Assembly (NCBI RefSeq): GCF_033954455.1 | Contig: NZ_CP121473.1 | Coordinates: 3,582,501-3,646,500 of the forward strand | Length of the DNA: 64,000 nucleotides | Origin: Thiorhodovibrio litoralis | GTDB taxonomy: Bacteria > Pseudomonadota > Gammaproteobacteria > Chromatiales > Chromatiaceae | Reading direction: 5' to 3' | In this document: piece after piece, positions 15,505 through 24,178 of the stretch | How the letters are laid out: every line of letters starts with the position of its first letter | Position numbering within the stretch: position 1 is the first letter of the stretch | Program-made: the position numbers and the translations under genes | Notes under the pieces: generated by a model | The model's input: the letters and a program-made list of their open reading frames with translations, nothing else | What the model was told of the DNA's origin: nothing | Database searches by the model: none

Positions 15505-16935
15505 ATGGAACAACTGCCCATTTTTCTTGATGTCAAAACCCGCCCCTGCCTGGTGGTCGGCGGCGGTCGCGTGGCACTGCGCAAGCTTGGCCACCTGCTA
15601 AACGCAGCCGCCAGCGTGCGCGTGATCGCGCTTGAAGTGGTCGACGAAATTCAGGCTCTGGCGGATGCGGGGGACATTCAGCTCGACAGACGCTCTTTTT
15701 ACGCCGGCGACCTTGATGGCGTGGCAGTGGTGATCGCCGCCACCGACAGCCGGGAGCTGAACCGCCAGATTGCCGAGCAGGCCAAGGCACGCCAGCTGTT
15801 GGTTAATGTGGCCGACCAGCCCGACGACTGCAATTTTCTGATGCCTGCCATCATCGACCGCTCACCAGTGGTGGTCGCAGTCTCCACCGGCAGTGCTTCC
15901 CCAGTGCTGGCGCGCATGATCCGCGCGCGGCTCGAATCCCTGGTGCCGGCCGGCTATGGGCGCCTCGCCGAGCTCTGCGCGCGTTATCGCAACCGGGTCA
16001 AGGAGCACTTTGGCGAGCAGCGCGACCGACGCCGGTTCTGGGACCGGGTGCTTCAGGGTGGGGTGGCGGAGCGTGTGTTCTCGGGTCACATGGATGAGGC
16101 CGATCAAGCCATGGAACGCGAGTTTGCCATCGGCGCGAGAGACTCTGGCATGGGCGAGGTCTACCTGGTGGGTGCCGGCCCCGGCGACCCCGATCTGCTC
16201 ACATTTCGCGCGCTGCGCCTGCTCCAGCAAGCCGATGTCGTGGTCTACGACAGATTGGTCGCCAAGCCAATCCTTGCCATGGCGCGACGCGACGCCCACC
16301 ATATCTACGTTGGCAAGCAACGCAACCACCATGCCATGCGCCAGGAGGAGATCAACGCCTTGCTGGCAAAACTGGCACGCGAAGGACATCGGGTACTGCG
16401 CCTGAAAGGCGGCGACCCCTTCATCTTTGGCCGCGGCGGCGAGGAGATCGACACACTCGCGGCTCAGGGCGTGCCCTTTCAAGTCGTTCCCGGCATCACC
16501 GCCGCATCCGGCTGCGCCAGCTATGCTGGCATTCCACTCACGCACCGCGATCATGCGCAATCAGTCACCTTTGTGACCGGGCACCTAAAGGATGGCAGCA
16601 TCGATCTCAATTGGCCACAGCTTGCGCAACCGCGTCAGACAATCGTGTTCTATATGGGACTGGTAGGGCTGCCCGTCATTGTCGCCAAGCTGGTCGAGCA
16701 TGGCGTCTCGCCTGAGATGCCGGTGGCACTGGTGCAGCAAGGCACCACTCACATGCAAAAGGTGTATGTCGGCACCCTGGCCAACATTCTCAGCAAGGTC
16801 GAGCAGGACCCGCCCGAGCCGCCAACCCTGGTGATTGTCGGCGAAGTGGTTGAGCTGCGCGAACAATTGGCCTGGTTCGACGCGACGCCCGATCCCGAGC
16901 GCGGCGCCACCACACCGATTCTGCCGGACGACTGA
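15505..16935 (+). CDS. cysG: Multifunctional siroheme synthase CysG
   Basis: A 476-residue trifunctional enzyme: N-terminal precorrin-2 dehydrogenase/sirohydrochlorin ferrochelatase (VVGGGRVALRKLGHLL; VSTGSASPVLARMIRARLES) and C-terminal uroporphyrinogen-III methyltransferase (VGAGPGDPDLLTFRALRLL; RLKGGDPFIFGRGGEE; VPGITAASGCASYAGIPLTH). It makes siroheme, the cofactor of sulfite reductases, including the reverse Dsr of sulfur oxidisers. I chose ATG 15505 (MEQLPIFLDV), which matches the family N-terminus; upstream in-frame ATG 15400 would add 35 non-family residues. It is divergent from the sulfur-relay cluster. Confidence 0.95.
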   Translation: MEQLPIFLDVKTRPCLVVGGGRVALRKLGHLLNAAASVRVIALEVVDEIQALADAGDIQLDRRSFYAGDLDGVAVVIAATDSRELNRQIAEQAKARQLLVNVADQPDDCNFLMPAIIDRSPVVVAVSTGSASPVLARMIRARLESLVPAGYGRLAELCARYRNRVKEHFGEQRDRRRFWDRVLQGGVAERVFSGHMDEADQAMEREFAIGARDSGMGEVYLVGAGPGDPDLLTFRALRLLQQADVVVYDRLVAKPILAMARRDAHHIYVGKQRNHHAMRQEEINALLAKLAREGHRVLRLKGGDPFIFGRGGEEIDTLAAQGVPFQVVPGITAASGCASYAGIPLTHRDHAQSVTFVTGHLKDGSIDLNWPQLAQPRQTIVFYMGLVGLPVIVAKLVEHGVSPEMPVALVQQGTTHMQKVYVGTLANILSKVEQDPPEPPTLVIVGEVVELREQLAWFDATPDPERGATTPILPDD

Positions 16936-16936
16936 G

Positions 16937-17722
16937 TTGCACCGGCCCGCCGTTAGTTTCGCCGTTAGTGTCTGGCTAGCCACGCTTCTGAGTCTTTCCG
17001 TCACACCGGCGGTCGCGGGCAACGATCTCGAGCTGCATGTCGGTATCGCCCGCGAGTCCTCCCTGCCAATGGCAACCGCCAACAATGGCGTACTCATCGG
17101 CTTGGCTGTCGATCTCTCCCGCCTGCTAACGGAGCAGTTGGGCATGGAGCTCAGACTGAGTGAATTACCGGAACGCGACCTGATCCCGGCACTCAAGGGG
17201 GGGCGCATCGATGTAATGCTCAGCACCCTGCCCGAGCCAGAACTGCGGGCTCTGCGACTGCTGCCAAGTCAACCGCTGTTGCAGACCGGTCAGCTGGCGC
17301 TGATTCAAGAGAAAGACATGGACCGCTACCCGCGCCAGGTTGACGTGCTCTCAACTAGCGGAAAGGTCGGCTACGAGCGTGGAACCACCGCCGCCCGCGT
17401 GGTGCATCAACGCATACCACAGGCCGAGCGCATCCCCTTCCCAGATGCTTGGCAGGCGCTGTCGGCGCTCAAGCGCGGGGAAATCGACCTGCTGGTGCTC
17501 GATGCGCTGCGCGCCTGGAATCTGCTCGCGGACCCGGCGGAGTCCAAGCTCACGGCCCTGCTTGATCCGCTGCTCAGCGAGCGTCTGGTGTGGGCCGTGC
17601 GGGAGAAGGATGTCCATCTGCTCGCCCGCATCAATACCGCCATCGCCCAATGGCAGTCGGACGGCACCCTCGCCCGCCAGATCGGCCGGTGGATTCCACT
17701 GCGGATTGAAGCGACCCGCTGA
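16937..17722 (+). CDS. Periplasmic solute-binding protein, family 3
   Basis: A 261-residue protein. Starting at TTG 16937, one base after the cysG stop, it has a signal peptide (VSFAVSVWLATLLSLSVTPAVAG). The mature protein follows the SBP family-3 pattern: LHVGIARESSLPMATANNG, IGLAVDLSRLLTEQLGMELR, ALKGGRIDVMLSTLP and GEIDLLVLDALRAWNLL. A canonical amino-acid-binding ABC operon is absent, so it may be a stand-alone sensor or binding protein. Coupling to cysG translation is likely from the spacing; a metabolic link is not evident. The start codon contains a small duplication (GCCGTTAGT twice). Confidence 0.75.
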   Translation: MHRPAVSFAVSVWLATLLSLSVTPAVAGNDLELHVGIARESSLPMATANNGVLIGLAVDLSRLLTEQLGMELRLSELPERDLIPALKGGRIDVMLSTLPEPELRALRLLPSQPLLQTGQLALIQEKDMDRYPRQVDVLSTSGKVGYERGTTAARVVHQRIPQAERIPFPDAWQALSALKRGEIDLLVLDALRAWNLLADPAESKLTALLDPLLSERLVWAVREKDVHLLARINTAIAQWQSDGTLARQIGRWIPLRIEATR

Positions 17723-17757
17723 AAGCCACCGACGATCGGAGTCAGTCGCCAGCCCAG

Positions 17758-18684
17758 TTATCCGCCCAAGTGACCCGCCCAAAGTTGTTCGGCAGTCTCC
17801 GCCTGCTGGGGTTGCCAACGTCCATCCGGCACGCGCCGGGCCTGGCTCAGGTCGCGAGCGTACCGATAACACCAGGCTAGCACCTCGCCACCTGCGCGAG
17901 ATCTCGCCCGCAGCAGCACCCGGTGGTAATGCGAGTCTGCGCCGTAACCGACGAAATCCTCGGCGGCGTCCGTGCGCTCTAGCACAGAGGCTGGCGCGGT
18001 GAAACGCAGTAGTTCGCCGCTGACGCGCTCATGCGGCGCCTGCGCGGGCTGCCAGGCAGGGTATGCTCCAAGGTCGTAAACGCGTCCTGGCGCGGTTGCT
18101 GGCTCGCGCCGGCATTGACCGTCGAGAAAGCGGCCAAATACGTAGCCGGACTGCAACAGGCCATAGACAAACAGGTGTTGCACCAGCGGTGCAGGCACAT
18201 CGCCCGCTGCGGCTTGCTTATGTGCCTCGCCCGTTAGATCCCATTGCGCCAGCGCATCCCGCACCAGCGCCAGGTATTCAGATGTCGGCGGCACAAAGTC
18301 TGATTCCCGCCGTTCTGGTACGACTTGATAGGTAAACGCTGAGCACACCCCGCCGTCTTCCGTCAGCAGAGCGATCGGCGTGCGCTGGTAATACCCAGGC
18401 GCGCCTTCCTTGCGATCGAGCAGCTCCCAGCCGGGTTCGCTCACCTGAAAGAGCATCCCCGGCGTAACCTGTCCCAGATCCCCCACGACATCTAGCGCGC
18501 CACCCTCGCGCGACACGGAATAATAGTGATAGACCGGACGATGGTCCGGCAGCCAGGCCGGTCCAAGGGGCGTCAACGGATCATCGGCTTGGCCATGGCG
18601 CCGACAAAATTTTCGCCAATCGGCACGGTGCAGGTTTGAGCCGTAGGCGAAATACAGCATCGCCTGATTACTGCTCATCATCAC
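17758..18684 (-). CDS. Tandem GGCT-fold (gamma-glutamylcyclotransferase-like) protein
   Basis: A 308-residue protein with two related halves. The N-terminal half opens MLYFAYGSNLHRADWRKFC, the YGSNL signature of gamma-glutamylcyclotransferases, and continues with GMLFQVSEPGWELLDRKEGA, which contains the usual catalytic Glu. The C-terminal half opens LFVYGLLQSGYVFGRFLDG, an AIG2-like start (YGLLQSG instead of YGTL), and has GELLRFTAPASVLERTDAAEDF with an acidic residue at the equivalent place. This suggests two GGCT barrels in one chain. The reaction would be release of 5-oxoproline from gamma-glutamyl compounds; the substrate is not known. Confidence 0.8.
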   Translation of the reverse strand: MMMSSNQAMLYFAYGSNLHRADWRKFCRRHGQADDPLTPLGPAWLPDHRPVYHYYSVSREGGALDVVGDLGQVTPGMLFQVSEPGWELLDRKEGAPGYYQRTPIALLTEDGGVCSAFTYQVVPERRESDFVPPTSEYLALVRDALAQWDLTGEAHKQAAAGDVPAPLVQHLFVYGLLQSGYVFGRFLDGQCRREPATAPGRVYDLGAYPAWQPAQAPHERVSGELLRFTAPASVLERTDAAEDFVGYGADSHYHRVLLRARSRAGGEVLAWCYRYARDLSQARRVPDGRWQPQQAETAEQLWAGHLGG

Positions 18685-18786
18685 CGCTCAAATCTTGCCT
18701 TCCAGCCATTGCTGACATTTCCGTTCGATAGCAATTCGTCCTGGCGCTTGGCTGTCGATTGCTGGGCACCGGTCTGCACGGGGGGA

Positions 18787-19227
18787 TTAGACGTCGAGCC
18801 TGCAGCCCGCTCTGCGATCGCCGCGCGGGAGGCCAGCGAGGCGGTGGCCCTGCTTGCGCAGTCCGCCGGCGGGGAAAAGTCCCGGCAGCCAGCGCGGCTG
18901 GCCACAGGCGCGCGGCCAGCAGGCACGAAAATGCAGAATGGTGTCCAGGTCGGCGCAGCTCACCGGAACACTGTGCTCGGTGACATAATCACGCAGGTAG
19001 CGAATGACCGCCCAGTGCCGCGGGGTGAGCCTCAAGCCTTCCTGCTCGGCGACCGCGCAGGCGTAATCCTCAGACCAATCCGCAGGGTTGCGCAGATAGC
19101 CTTGTTCGTCGGTGGGCACCACCCGACCTCTGACAGCGACGCCGGCAGGGGCAGCCTTGCGCTGGATTGGATGTTGGGATGGCTTTGGGAATGACTGCTG
19201 GCGCCTCGAGGAAGCGTTACCAGGCAT
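18787..19227 (-). CDS. Divergent DsrC/TusE-family protein
   Basis: A 146-residue protein. After a basic, disordered 37-residue leader it follows DsrC closely: DEQGYLRNPADWSEDYACAV, EGLRLTPRHWAVIRYLRDYV, LPGLFPAGGLRKQGHRLAGLPRG. DsrC normally has two redox Cys in its C-terminal arm (..KQACKFAGLPKPTGCV). Here the inner Cys is replaced (KQGHRLAGLP) and a Cys appears in the altered tail RRAGCRLDV, four residues from the end. It is thus single-Cys like TusE or a regulatory homologue, not a canonical DsrC. I chose ATG 19227 with GGAGG upstream. It diverges from hypC. Confidence 0.8.
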   Translation of the reverse strand: MPGNASSRRQQSFPKPSQHPIQRKAAPAGVAVRGRVVPTDEQGYLRNPADWSEDYACAVAEQEGLRLTPRHWAVIRYLRDYVTEHSVPVSCADLDTILHFRACWPRACGQPRWLPGLFPAGGLRKQGHRLAGLPRGDRRAGCRLDV

Positions 19228-19605
19228 GGCGAACCTCCGTATCCGATGGTCCAGATCGATGTCTTGCGAACGCTGAATCATCCGGCTAAGAACAGATGAC
19301 GAATAATGCGTTATGAACGATCAGCTCAGGGCGAACCGGGGAGACATCCTTAACTTTTCATCCAGCCGCCGCGTGTTTCGTTCCTGATCGCGAACCACAA
19401 GTTTACCCCTCGTAGCAAAGGAAACAAGCCTTGATCTGTCCGGACCGTGACCTTCATCGCATTTGATTGATAGATCAGGTCCCGACTTCGGCATGCAACT
19501 GCGGACCTCCCGACTCACTTTAGGAATTGATCAAGACCGCAGTTTGGGCTTCGCGATGATTCAGGTATGCTGACAACAAACAACTGGAGCCCTCGGAGCC
19601 CTTTC
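19228..19605. other. 378-nt divergent intergenic region between the dsrC-like gene and hypC
   Basis: No ORF is supported. It holds the hypC promoter candidate at 19544-19571 and presumably that of the dsrC-like gene. I looked for a sigma-54 site (TGGCAC-N5-TTGC) and did not find one. Confidence 0.4.
19544..19571 (+). promoter_or_regulatory. Candidate promoter of hypCDE
   Basis: TTGGGC (19544-19549) and TATGCT (19566-19571) with a 16-nt spacer, 34 nt before the hypC ATG. Confidence 0.35.
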
Positions 19606-19920
19606 ATGTGCCTCGCAATTCCCGCCCAGGTGCTGGACATCGACAGCGCCACAGACATGGCCAGCGTCTCACTCGATGGCGTGCGCAAGGACATCTCCCT
19701 CGCCTTGGTCGAAAATGTCCAGATTGGCGACTATGTGCTCGTCCACGTCGGCTATGCGCTCAACCGCATCAGCCCCGAGGAGGCCGAAGAAACCCTGCGG
19801 CTTATGCGAAGCTTTAGCGAATTCACCGAGAACCCGCCCGGCCAGCCAGCTACCAGCCGAGCAACCGCAGCAATAGCTGCCGAAACAACCACTGGGGAAA
19901 CCGACGGACCCCAACGATGA
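19606..19920 (+). CDS. hypC: Hydrogenase maturation chaperone HypC
   Basis: A 104-residue protein. It starts MCLAIPAQVL, with the functional Cys at position 2 that binds HypD and the hydrogenase large-subunit precursor, followed by the OB-fold strands DYVLVHVGYALNRISPEEAEETL. I chose ATG 19606 (GGAG upstream); an earlier in-frame ATG would bury the N-terminal Cys. Usual HypC is 75-95 residues; here a Thr/Ala-rich tail of about 25 residues follows the fold. It overlaps hypD by 4 nt (ATGA), implying coupled translation. Acts in the cytoplasm on [NiFe] hydrogenase Fe(CN)2CO assembly. Confidence 0.95.
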   Translation: MCLAIPAQVLDIDSATDMASVSLDGVRKDISLALVENVQIGDYVLVHVGYALNRISPEEAEETLRLMRSFSEFTENPPGQPATSRATAAIAAETTTGETDGPQR

Positions 19921-21107
19921 AATTCGTCGACGAATACCGCGACAGCGGCCTTGCCCGCGATCTCGCCCGCGCCATCCGCGACGAGATCAGTGAAGATCGC
20001 GACTACCGGCTAATGGAATTCTGCGGCGGCCATACCCACGCCATTTTCCGCTATGGCGTGCAGGACCTGATGCCCGAGAACCTGCGCTTCGTCCATGGAC
20101 CCGGCTGCCCCGTCTGCGTGCTCCCCATGGCGCGCATCGACCAGGCCATCGCCATGGCCACCGAGCACCAGGTAACCCTCTGCACCTACGGCGACCTGAT
20201 GCGGGTGCCCGCCAGCGAGCGCCAAAGCCTGCTCAAGGCCAAGGCCGCCGGCGCCGACATCCGCATGGTCTACTCCACTCAAGACGCACTCCGCCTAGCC
20301 CGAGAAGATGCCGCACGCCAGGTGGTTTTCTTCGCCATCGGCTTCGAAACCACCACGCCGCCCACCGCGGTCGCCTTAAAGGCCGCCCGCGCCGAAGGAC
20401 TCCGCAATTTTTCGGTCTTCTGCAACCATGTGCTCACCCCGCCCGCACTGCGCGCTATTCTGGGCAGCGGCAGCGGCAACGGCCAAGGTGGCGACGCCGG
20501 CAGTACTTACAGTGGCAACGGCAGTGACGATGAAAGAGTCCAGATCGACGGCATCCTCGGCCCTTCCCATGTCAGCACGGTGATCGGCAGCGACGCCTAT
20601 GCCTTCGTCGCCAAGGATCACGGCATCCCGCTGGTCATCGCCGGCTTCGAACCGCTCGACGTAATGCAAAGCGCGCTCATGCTGGTGCGCTTGATCAACC
20701 AGGGGAAAAGCGATCTGCAAAACCAGTACAGCCGCGCCGTCAGCCCAGAGGGCAACACCAAAGCCCAAGCCCTGATGCGTGAGACCCTGGCCCCGCGCGA
20801 CACCTTCGAGTGGCGCGGTCTCGGTTGGCTACCCAACAGCGCTCTGCGGGTCGCCGATGCCTATGCCGACTGGGACGCCGAGCGACGCTTCCCGGTCACG
20901 GCCGGTCCAAGCCGCGAGATCAAAGGCTGCGAATGCCCCAAGGTCCTGCGGGGACTGATGGAACCGACCGACTGCAAGCTGTTCGGCACCGTCTGTTCAC
21001 CAGAAAACCCCATGGGCGCCTGCATGGTCTCCTCCGAAGGCGCCTGCGCCGCCTACTGGAGCTATGGCCGCTCGCGCCAGCCAAGTAGACCGATATCCCA
21101 ACCATGA
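19917..21107 (+). CDS. hypD: Hydrogenase maturation iron-sulfur protein HypD
   Basis: A 396-residue scaffold on which the Fe(CN)2CO unit is built. Conserved blocks are EFCGGHTHAIFRYG, GPGCPVCVLPMARID, FAIGFETTTPPTA, and the C-terminal 4Fe-4S region GCECPKVLRGLMEPTDC with CSPENPMGACMVSSEGAC. An unusual low-complexity insertion of about 25 residues, rich in Gly/Ser/Asn, lies at about residues 181-208, where other HypD proteins have a short loop before the DGILGPSHVST block. It overlaps hypE by 4 nt. Confidence 0.96.
   Translation: MKFVDEYRDSGLARDLARAIRDEISEDRDYRLMEFCGGHTHAIFRYGVQDLMPENLRFVHGPGCPVCVLPMARIDQAIAMATEHQVTLCTYGDLMRVPASERQSLLKAKAAGADIRMVYSTQDALRLAREDAARQVVFFAIGFETTTPPTAVALKAARAEGLRNFSVFCNHVLTPPALRAILGSGSGNGQGGDAGSTYSGNGSDDERVQIDGILGPSHVSTVIGSDAYAFVAKDHGIPLVIAGFEPLDVMQSALMLVRLINQGKSDLQNQYSRAVSPEGNTKAQALMRETLAPRDTFEWRGLGWLPNSALRVADAYADWDAERRFPVTAGPSREIKGCECPKVLRGLMEPTDCKLFGTVCSPENPMGACMVSSEGACAAYWSYGRSRQPSRPISQP
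20461..20544 (+). repeat. Low-complexity GGCAGC/GGCAAC insertion in hypD
   Basis: Short degenerate repeats (GGCAGCGGCAGCGGCAACGG and GGCAACGGCAGT) encode a Gly/Ser/Asn linker inside an otherwise conserved protein. Confidence 0.65.
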
Positions 21108-22162
21108 CTGACTCCGCCGCACTACACAGAGGCTTCAGCAGCCGGCTCGACTTGCGCACCGGCCGGGTCGATCTCAGCCACGGCGGCGGCGGGCGCGCCA
21201 TGGCGCAGCTCATCACAGAGCTCTTTCACCGCCATCTGGATAACGATCTGCTGCGCCAGGGCAACGACCAGGCCCTGTTCGGTCCGCTCAGCGGCCGGCT
21301 GGTCATGAGCACCGACGGCCATGTCATTTCCCCGCTCTTTTTCAACGGCGGCAACATTGGCAGCCTGGCGGTGCATGGCACCATCAACGATGTCGCCATG
21401 GCCGGCGCCCGACCGCTCTATCTGGCCGCTGGTTTCATTCTTGAGGAAGGCCTGCCGCTGGCTGACCTTGAGCGCATCGTCATCGCCATGGCCGAGGCTG
21501 CCACAGCCGCCGGCGTGCCCATCGTTACCGGCGACACCAAAGTAGTCGAGCGCGGCAAGGCCGACGGCTGCTTTATCACCACCACAGGCATCGGCGAGGT
21601 GCCGGATGGCATTGAGATATCAGGCGACCGCGCCCAGCCCGGCGATGCGGTGCTGGTCAGCGGCACCCTAGGCGACCATGGCGTTGCGATCATGTCGCAG
21701 CGCGAGAATCTGGGCTTCGGCACCGAGCTTGCCTCCGACAGCGCTGCCCTGCATGGATTGGTCGCGGACATGATCGCCGCCGTTGAGGACATCCACTGCC
21801 TGCGCGACCCAACCCGCGGCGGCCTGGCCGCGACCCTGAACGAGCTCGCCGTCCAGTCAGGCGTCGGCATGCTAATCCGCGAGGCGGACATTCCGCTCAA
21901 GCCCGAAGTGCGCGGCGCCTGCGAGCTGCTCGGCCTCGACCCGCTGCACATCGCTAACGAGGGCAAGCTGATCGCCATCTGCCCCGCCGAGCATGCCGAC
22001 TCCCTGCTGAAGGCCATGCACGGCCACCCGCTAGGCCGCGATGCCGCCATCATCGGCGCGGTGACCGAAGATGCTGATCAACTGATCGAGCTGGAAACGC
22101 CCTTTGGCGGCCGCCGCCTGCTCGACTGGCTGACCGGCGAGCAATTGCCTCGCATCTGCTAA
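21104..22162 (+). CDS. hypE: Hydrogenase maturation protein HypE
   Basis: A 352-residue PurM-like enzyme that dehydrates a C-terminal thiocarbamate to thiocyanate, the source of hydrogenase cyanide ligands. VDLSHGGGGRAMAQLI is the ATP-binding opening, VTGDTKVVERGKADG and DPTRGGLAATLNELA are family blocks, and the chain ends PRIC with the essential terminal Cys. The overlap with hypD completes a tight hypCDE operon. No hydrogenase structural genes or hypABF are in the window. Confidence 0.96.
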   Translation: MTDSAALHRGFSSRLDLRTGRVDLSHGGGGRAMAQLITELFHRHLDNDLLRQGNDQALFGPLSGRLVMSTDGHVISPLFFNGGNIGSLAVHGTINDVAMAGARPLYLAAGFILEEGLPLADLERIVIAMAEAATAAGVPIVTGDTKVVERGKADGCFITTTGIGEVPDGIEISGDRAQPGDAVLVSGTLGDHGVAIMSQRENLGFGTELASDSAALHGLVADMIAAVEDIHCLRDPTRGGLAATLNELAVQSGVGMLIREADIPLKPEVRGACELLGLDPLHIANEGKLIAICPAEHADSLLKAMHGHPLGRDAAIIGAVTEDADQLIELETPFGGRRLLDWLTGEQLPRIC

Positions 22163-22216
22163 CAAGGCATAGCTCAACCACCTGCTTTGGCTACCGAAAA
22201 CCAAGTAGCAAGCGCG

Positions 22217-24178
22217 TCAGGTGACTGATACCGCCCAGATAACCAGCACCCCGAGCGTCACGCTCAGCGTCCAGGGCGCGATGCGCCGACTGGTTAGCAG
22301 GCCTGGGACCGCGGCCAGCACATCCATCAGCCAGGCGACTAGGGGCTGCAGCTTTGGCATGCGCAAGCCATCAACGCGGTCCCTGGGCTTTGGTTGAATC
22401 AAAGCCCGGCCGGCTCGCGAGCTTTCGACAACCCGCCAAAAGCCGGCGCTAGCGCCCTGCCCCTGCGCACGCCCCTGGCGCCACACCCACCAGAGCACGG
22501 CCAGGGCCGGCACCAGCACCAGCAGTTGCCCAAAGGTTAGCCACAACATATCGAAGCGGCCGTCGACACCGCCCAGAGTCCAGTTGAGCGCCGGCACGCC
22601 GATCGCCTGCTGCATGGCGGCGACCCAGCCCATGGCGGGCCCGGGCACAATACCCGCGAGCAGGGTCAGACTGCTCAGCCCCAGCACGGGCGCCATAATC
22701 CCATAAGGCCGTCCGTGGCAGCCGGGCACCGGGGAGGCGCGCATGATGGCAGCCAAACGCATGAGTGCGAGCAGCGCGAGCAGACTGCCGATCAGGGCCA
22801 GCAACAGCATGGGCCAGCGTCCCCAGCCCAGCATTGGCGCTGTCCAGATCGCATCGTAGAGCACCCACTTGGAGACGAAGCCGAGCGTCGGCGGCAGCCC
22901 CACCACACTGGCCCCGGCAAGCAGCGCCGCGCCCAGCGCCAGCCGGCGCAAGCCAACCTCAACACGATTGGTTGCCGTCATGATGGGAGTGGCGACCAGG
23001 CAGAGCCCGGCCAAAACCGCCTCAGCCAAGCCAAGACTGAACAGCTGCAACAAGCCACTGGCGGTGCCGAAAACGCCGCCTACCATCAAAGCCAAGAGCA
23101 CGAAACCGGTCTGGCTCAGCGCCAGCCAGCCCAGCACGGCATCCGCCCGCGTCTGTCGCCAGGCCCGCCAGCCGGCGTAAAGCACCAGGGCCAGCGCCAT
23201 CCAACACAGCGCCCCACGCGGATTGAGCCAGCCGCCGCTCTGCGCCAAGCCCATCGGTGTCAGCCAGTCCACGCCGATCATTCGCGACAGCATCAACAAG
23301 AGCGCGAAAAACCCGATCCGCGCCGCGATGCCATGCCAGAACACCGCTACCGGCGGACGACCAGATTCAGCCTGCCAGGCAAACAGCGGCAAGGCTCCCA
23401 GTCTCAGCCCCAGCGCGACCAGCAACAGCACGCCCAATAGCGACTCTTGAACCAGCCCCAGCGCCGGCAGAAAGGCGCTGACCCGCTCGAAGTCGAACGA
23501 GCCGGCGGCGCGAAACAGCAGCACCAGCGCGCCGAGCAAAAACATACCCCCGGCAAAAGAGTAAGCGGCATAGCGGATCGCCGTGCTCAGCACCAAACCG
23601 CCGCCAAGCCCGAGCAACAGGAACAGCGCCCAGACTGTCAGCTCCCAGCTCATGTAAAGCGCGAGCAGATTGCCGCTGCCAAAAAGGCACAGACTGCTCA
23701 GCACCGAGAGGGCCAGCGCGACATGAAACAAATGCCAGATACCGGGTCCGGCGCCGGTCATAGCAGCCGCTGGGGAACCGGTTCCTTGGACCAAAGCCCG
23801 TCGCCGCGGGCCAGGGAGCCCCAGCGCAAAAAGGCTGCACACGAAGGCCGCACCGATGGTGAGCATCGCGAAGAACCAAGACAGGCTGTCATAGCGCCAG
23901 ATGACGGGCTGGCGCAGCACCCGCAACACCAGGGACGCAACCAGCGGTTTTCCGGTAAGCAAATCTGTATGCGCCAATGCCCAGAATTGCACTCCATAAC
24001 CAACCGCGAACAAAGGCGTGAACAGGCGCCAGCGCCCAAGCGCCAGCGCAAGCAGCAAGGTCACGAGACTTGCCAGAAACATCAAGTCCAGCGGCGACAG
24101 CGCTTGCCACGACCAAGTGCGGATCACCACCGCAATGGGCGCCGTGGGCCAGGGCAGGTTGAGGATTGACGCCGTCAT
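22217..24178 (-). CDS. Complex I/Mrp antiporter-like membrane protein, third gene of an orphan operon
   Basis: A 653-residue polytopic protein of the NuoL/M/N-MrpA/D superfamily. The helix carrying the proton-path Glu is present (LLALYMSWELTVWALFLL). The broken-helix region reads LRLGALPLFAWQAESGRPPV, with Arg where NuoM has Lys. The next helix (GIAARIGFFALL) also has Arg in place of the lysine of LLKxGxYG. A late Lys is kept in PPTLGFVSKWVLYDAIW. I chose ATG 24178, giving an ATGA overlap with the upstream gene. No quinone, Fe-S or NADH-binding subunits accompany it. It is convergent with hypE, with 54 nt between the stops. Confidence 0.75.
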   Translation of the reverse strand: MTASILNLPWPTAPIAVVIRTWSWQALSPLDLMFLASLVTLLLALALGRWRLFTPLFAVGYGVQFWALAHTDLLTGKPLVASLVLRVLRQPVIWRYDSLSWFFAMLTIGAAFVCSLFALGLPGPRRRALVQGTGSPAAAMTGAGPGIWHLFHVALALSVLSSLCLFGSGNLLALYMSWELTVWALFLLLGLGGGLVLSTAIRYAAYSFAGGMFLLGALVLLFRAAGSFDFERVSAFLPALGLVQESLLGVLLLVALGLRLGALPLFAWQAESGRPPVAVFWHGIAARIGFFALLLMLSRMIGVDWLTPMGLAQSGGWLNPRGALCWMALALVLYAGWRAWRQTRADAVLGWLALSQTGFVLLALMVGGVFGTASGLLQLFSLGLAEAVLAGLCLVATPIMTATNRVEVGLRRLALGAALLAGASVVGLPPTLGFVSKWVLYDAIWTAPMLGWGRWPMLLLALIGSLLALLALMRLAAIMRASPVPGCHGRPYGIMAPVLGLSSLTLLAGIVPGPAMGWVAAMQQAIGVPALNWTLGGVDGRFDMLWLTFGQLLVLVPALAVLWWVWRQGRAQGQGASAGFWRVVESSRAGRALIQPKPRDRVDGLRMPKLQPLVAWLMDVLAAVPGLLTSRRIAPWTLSVTLGVLVIWAVSVT

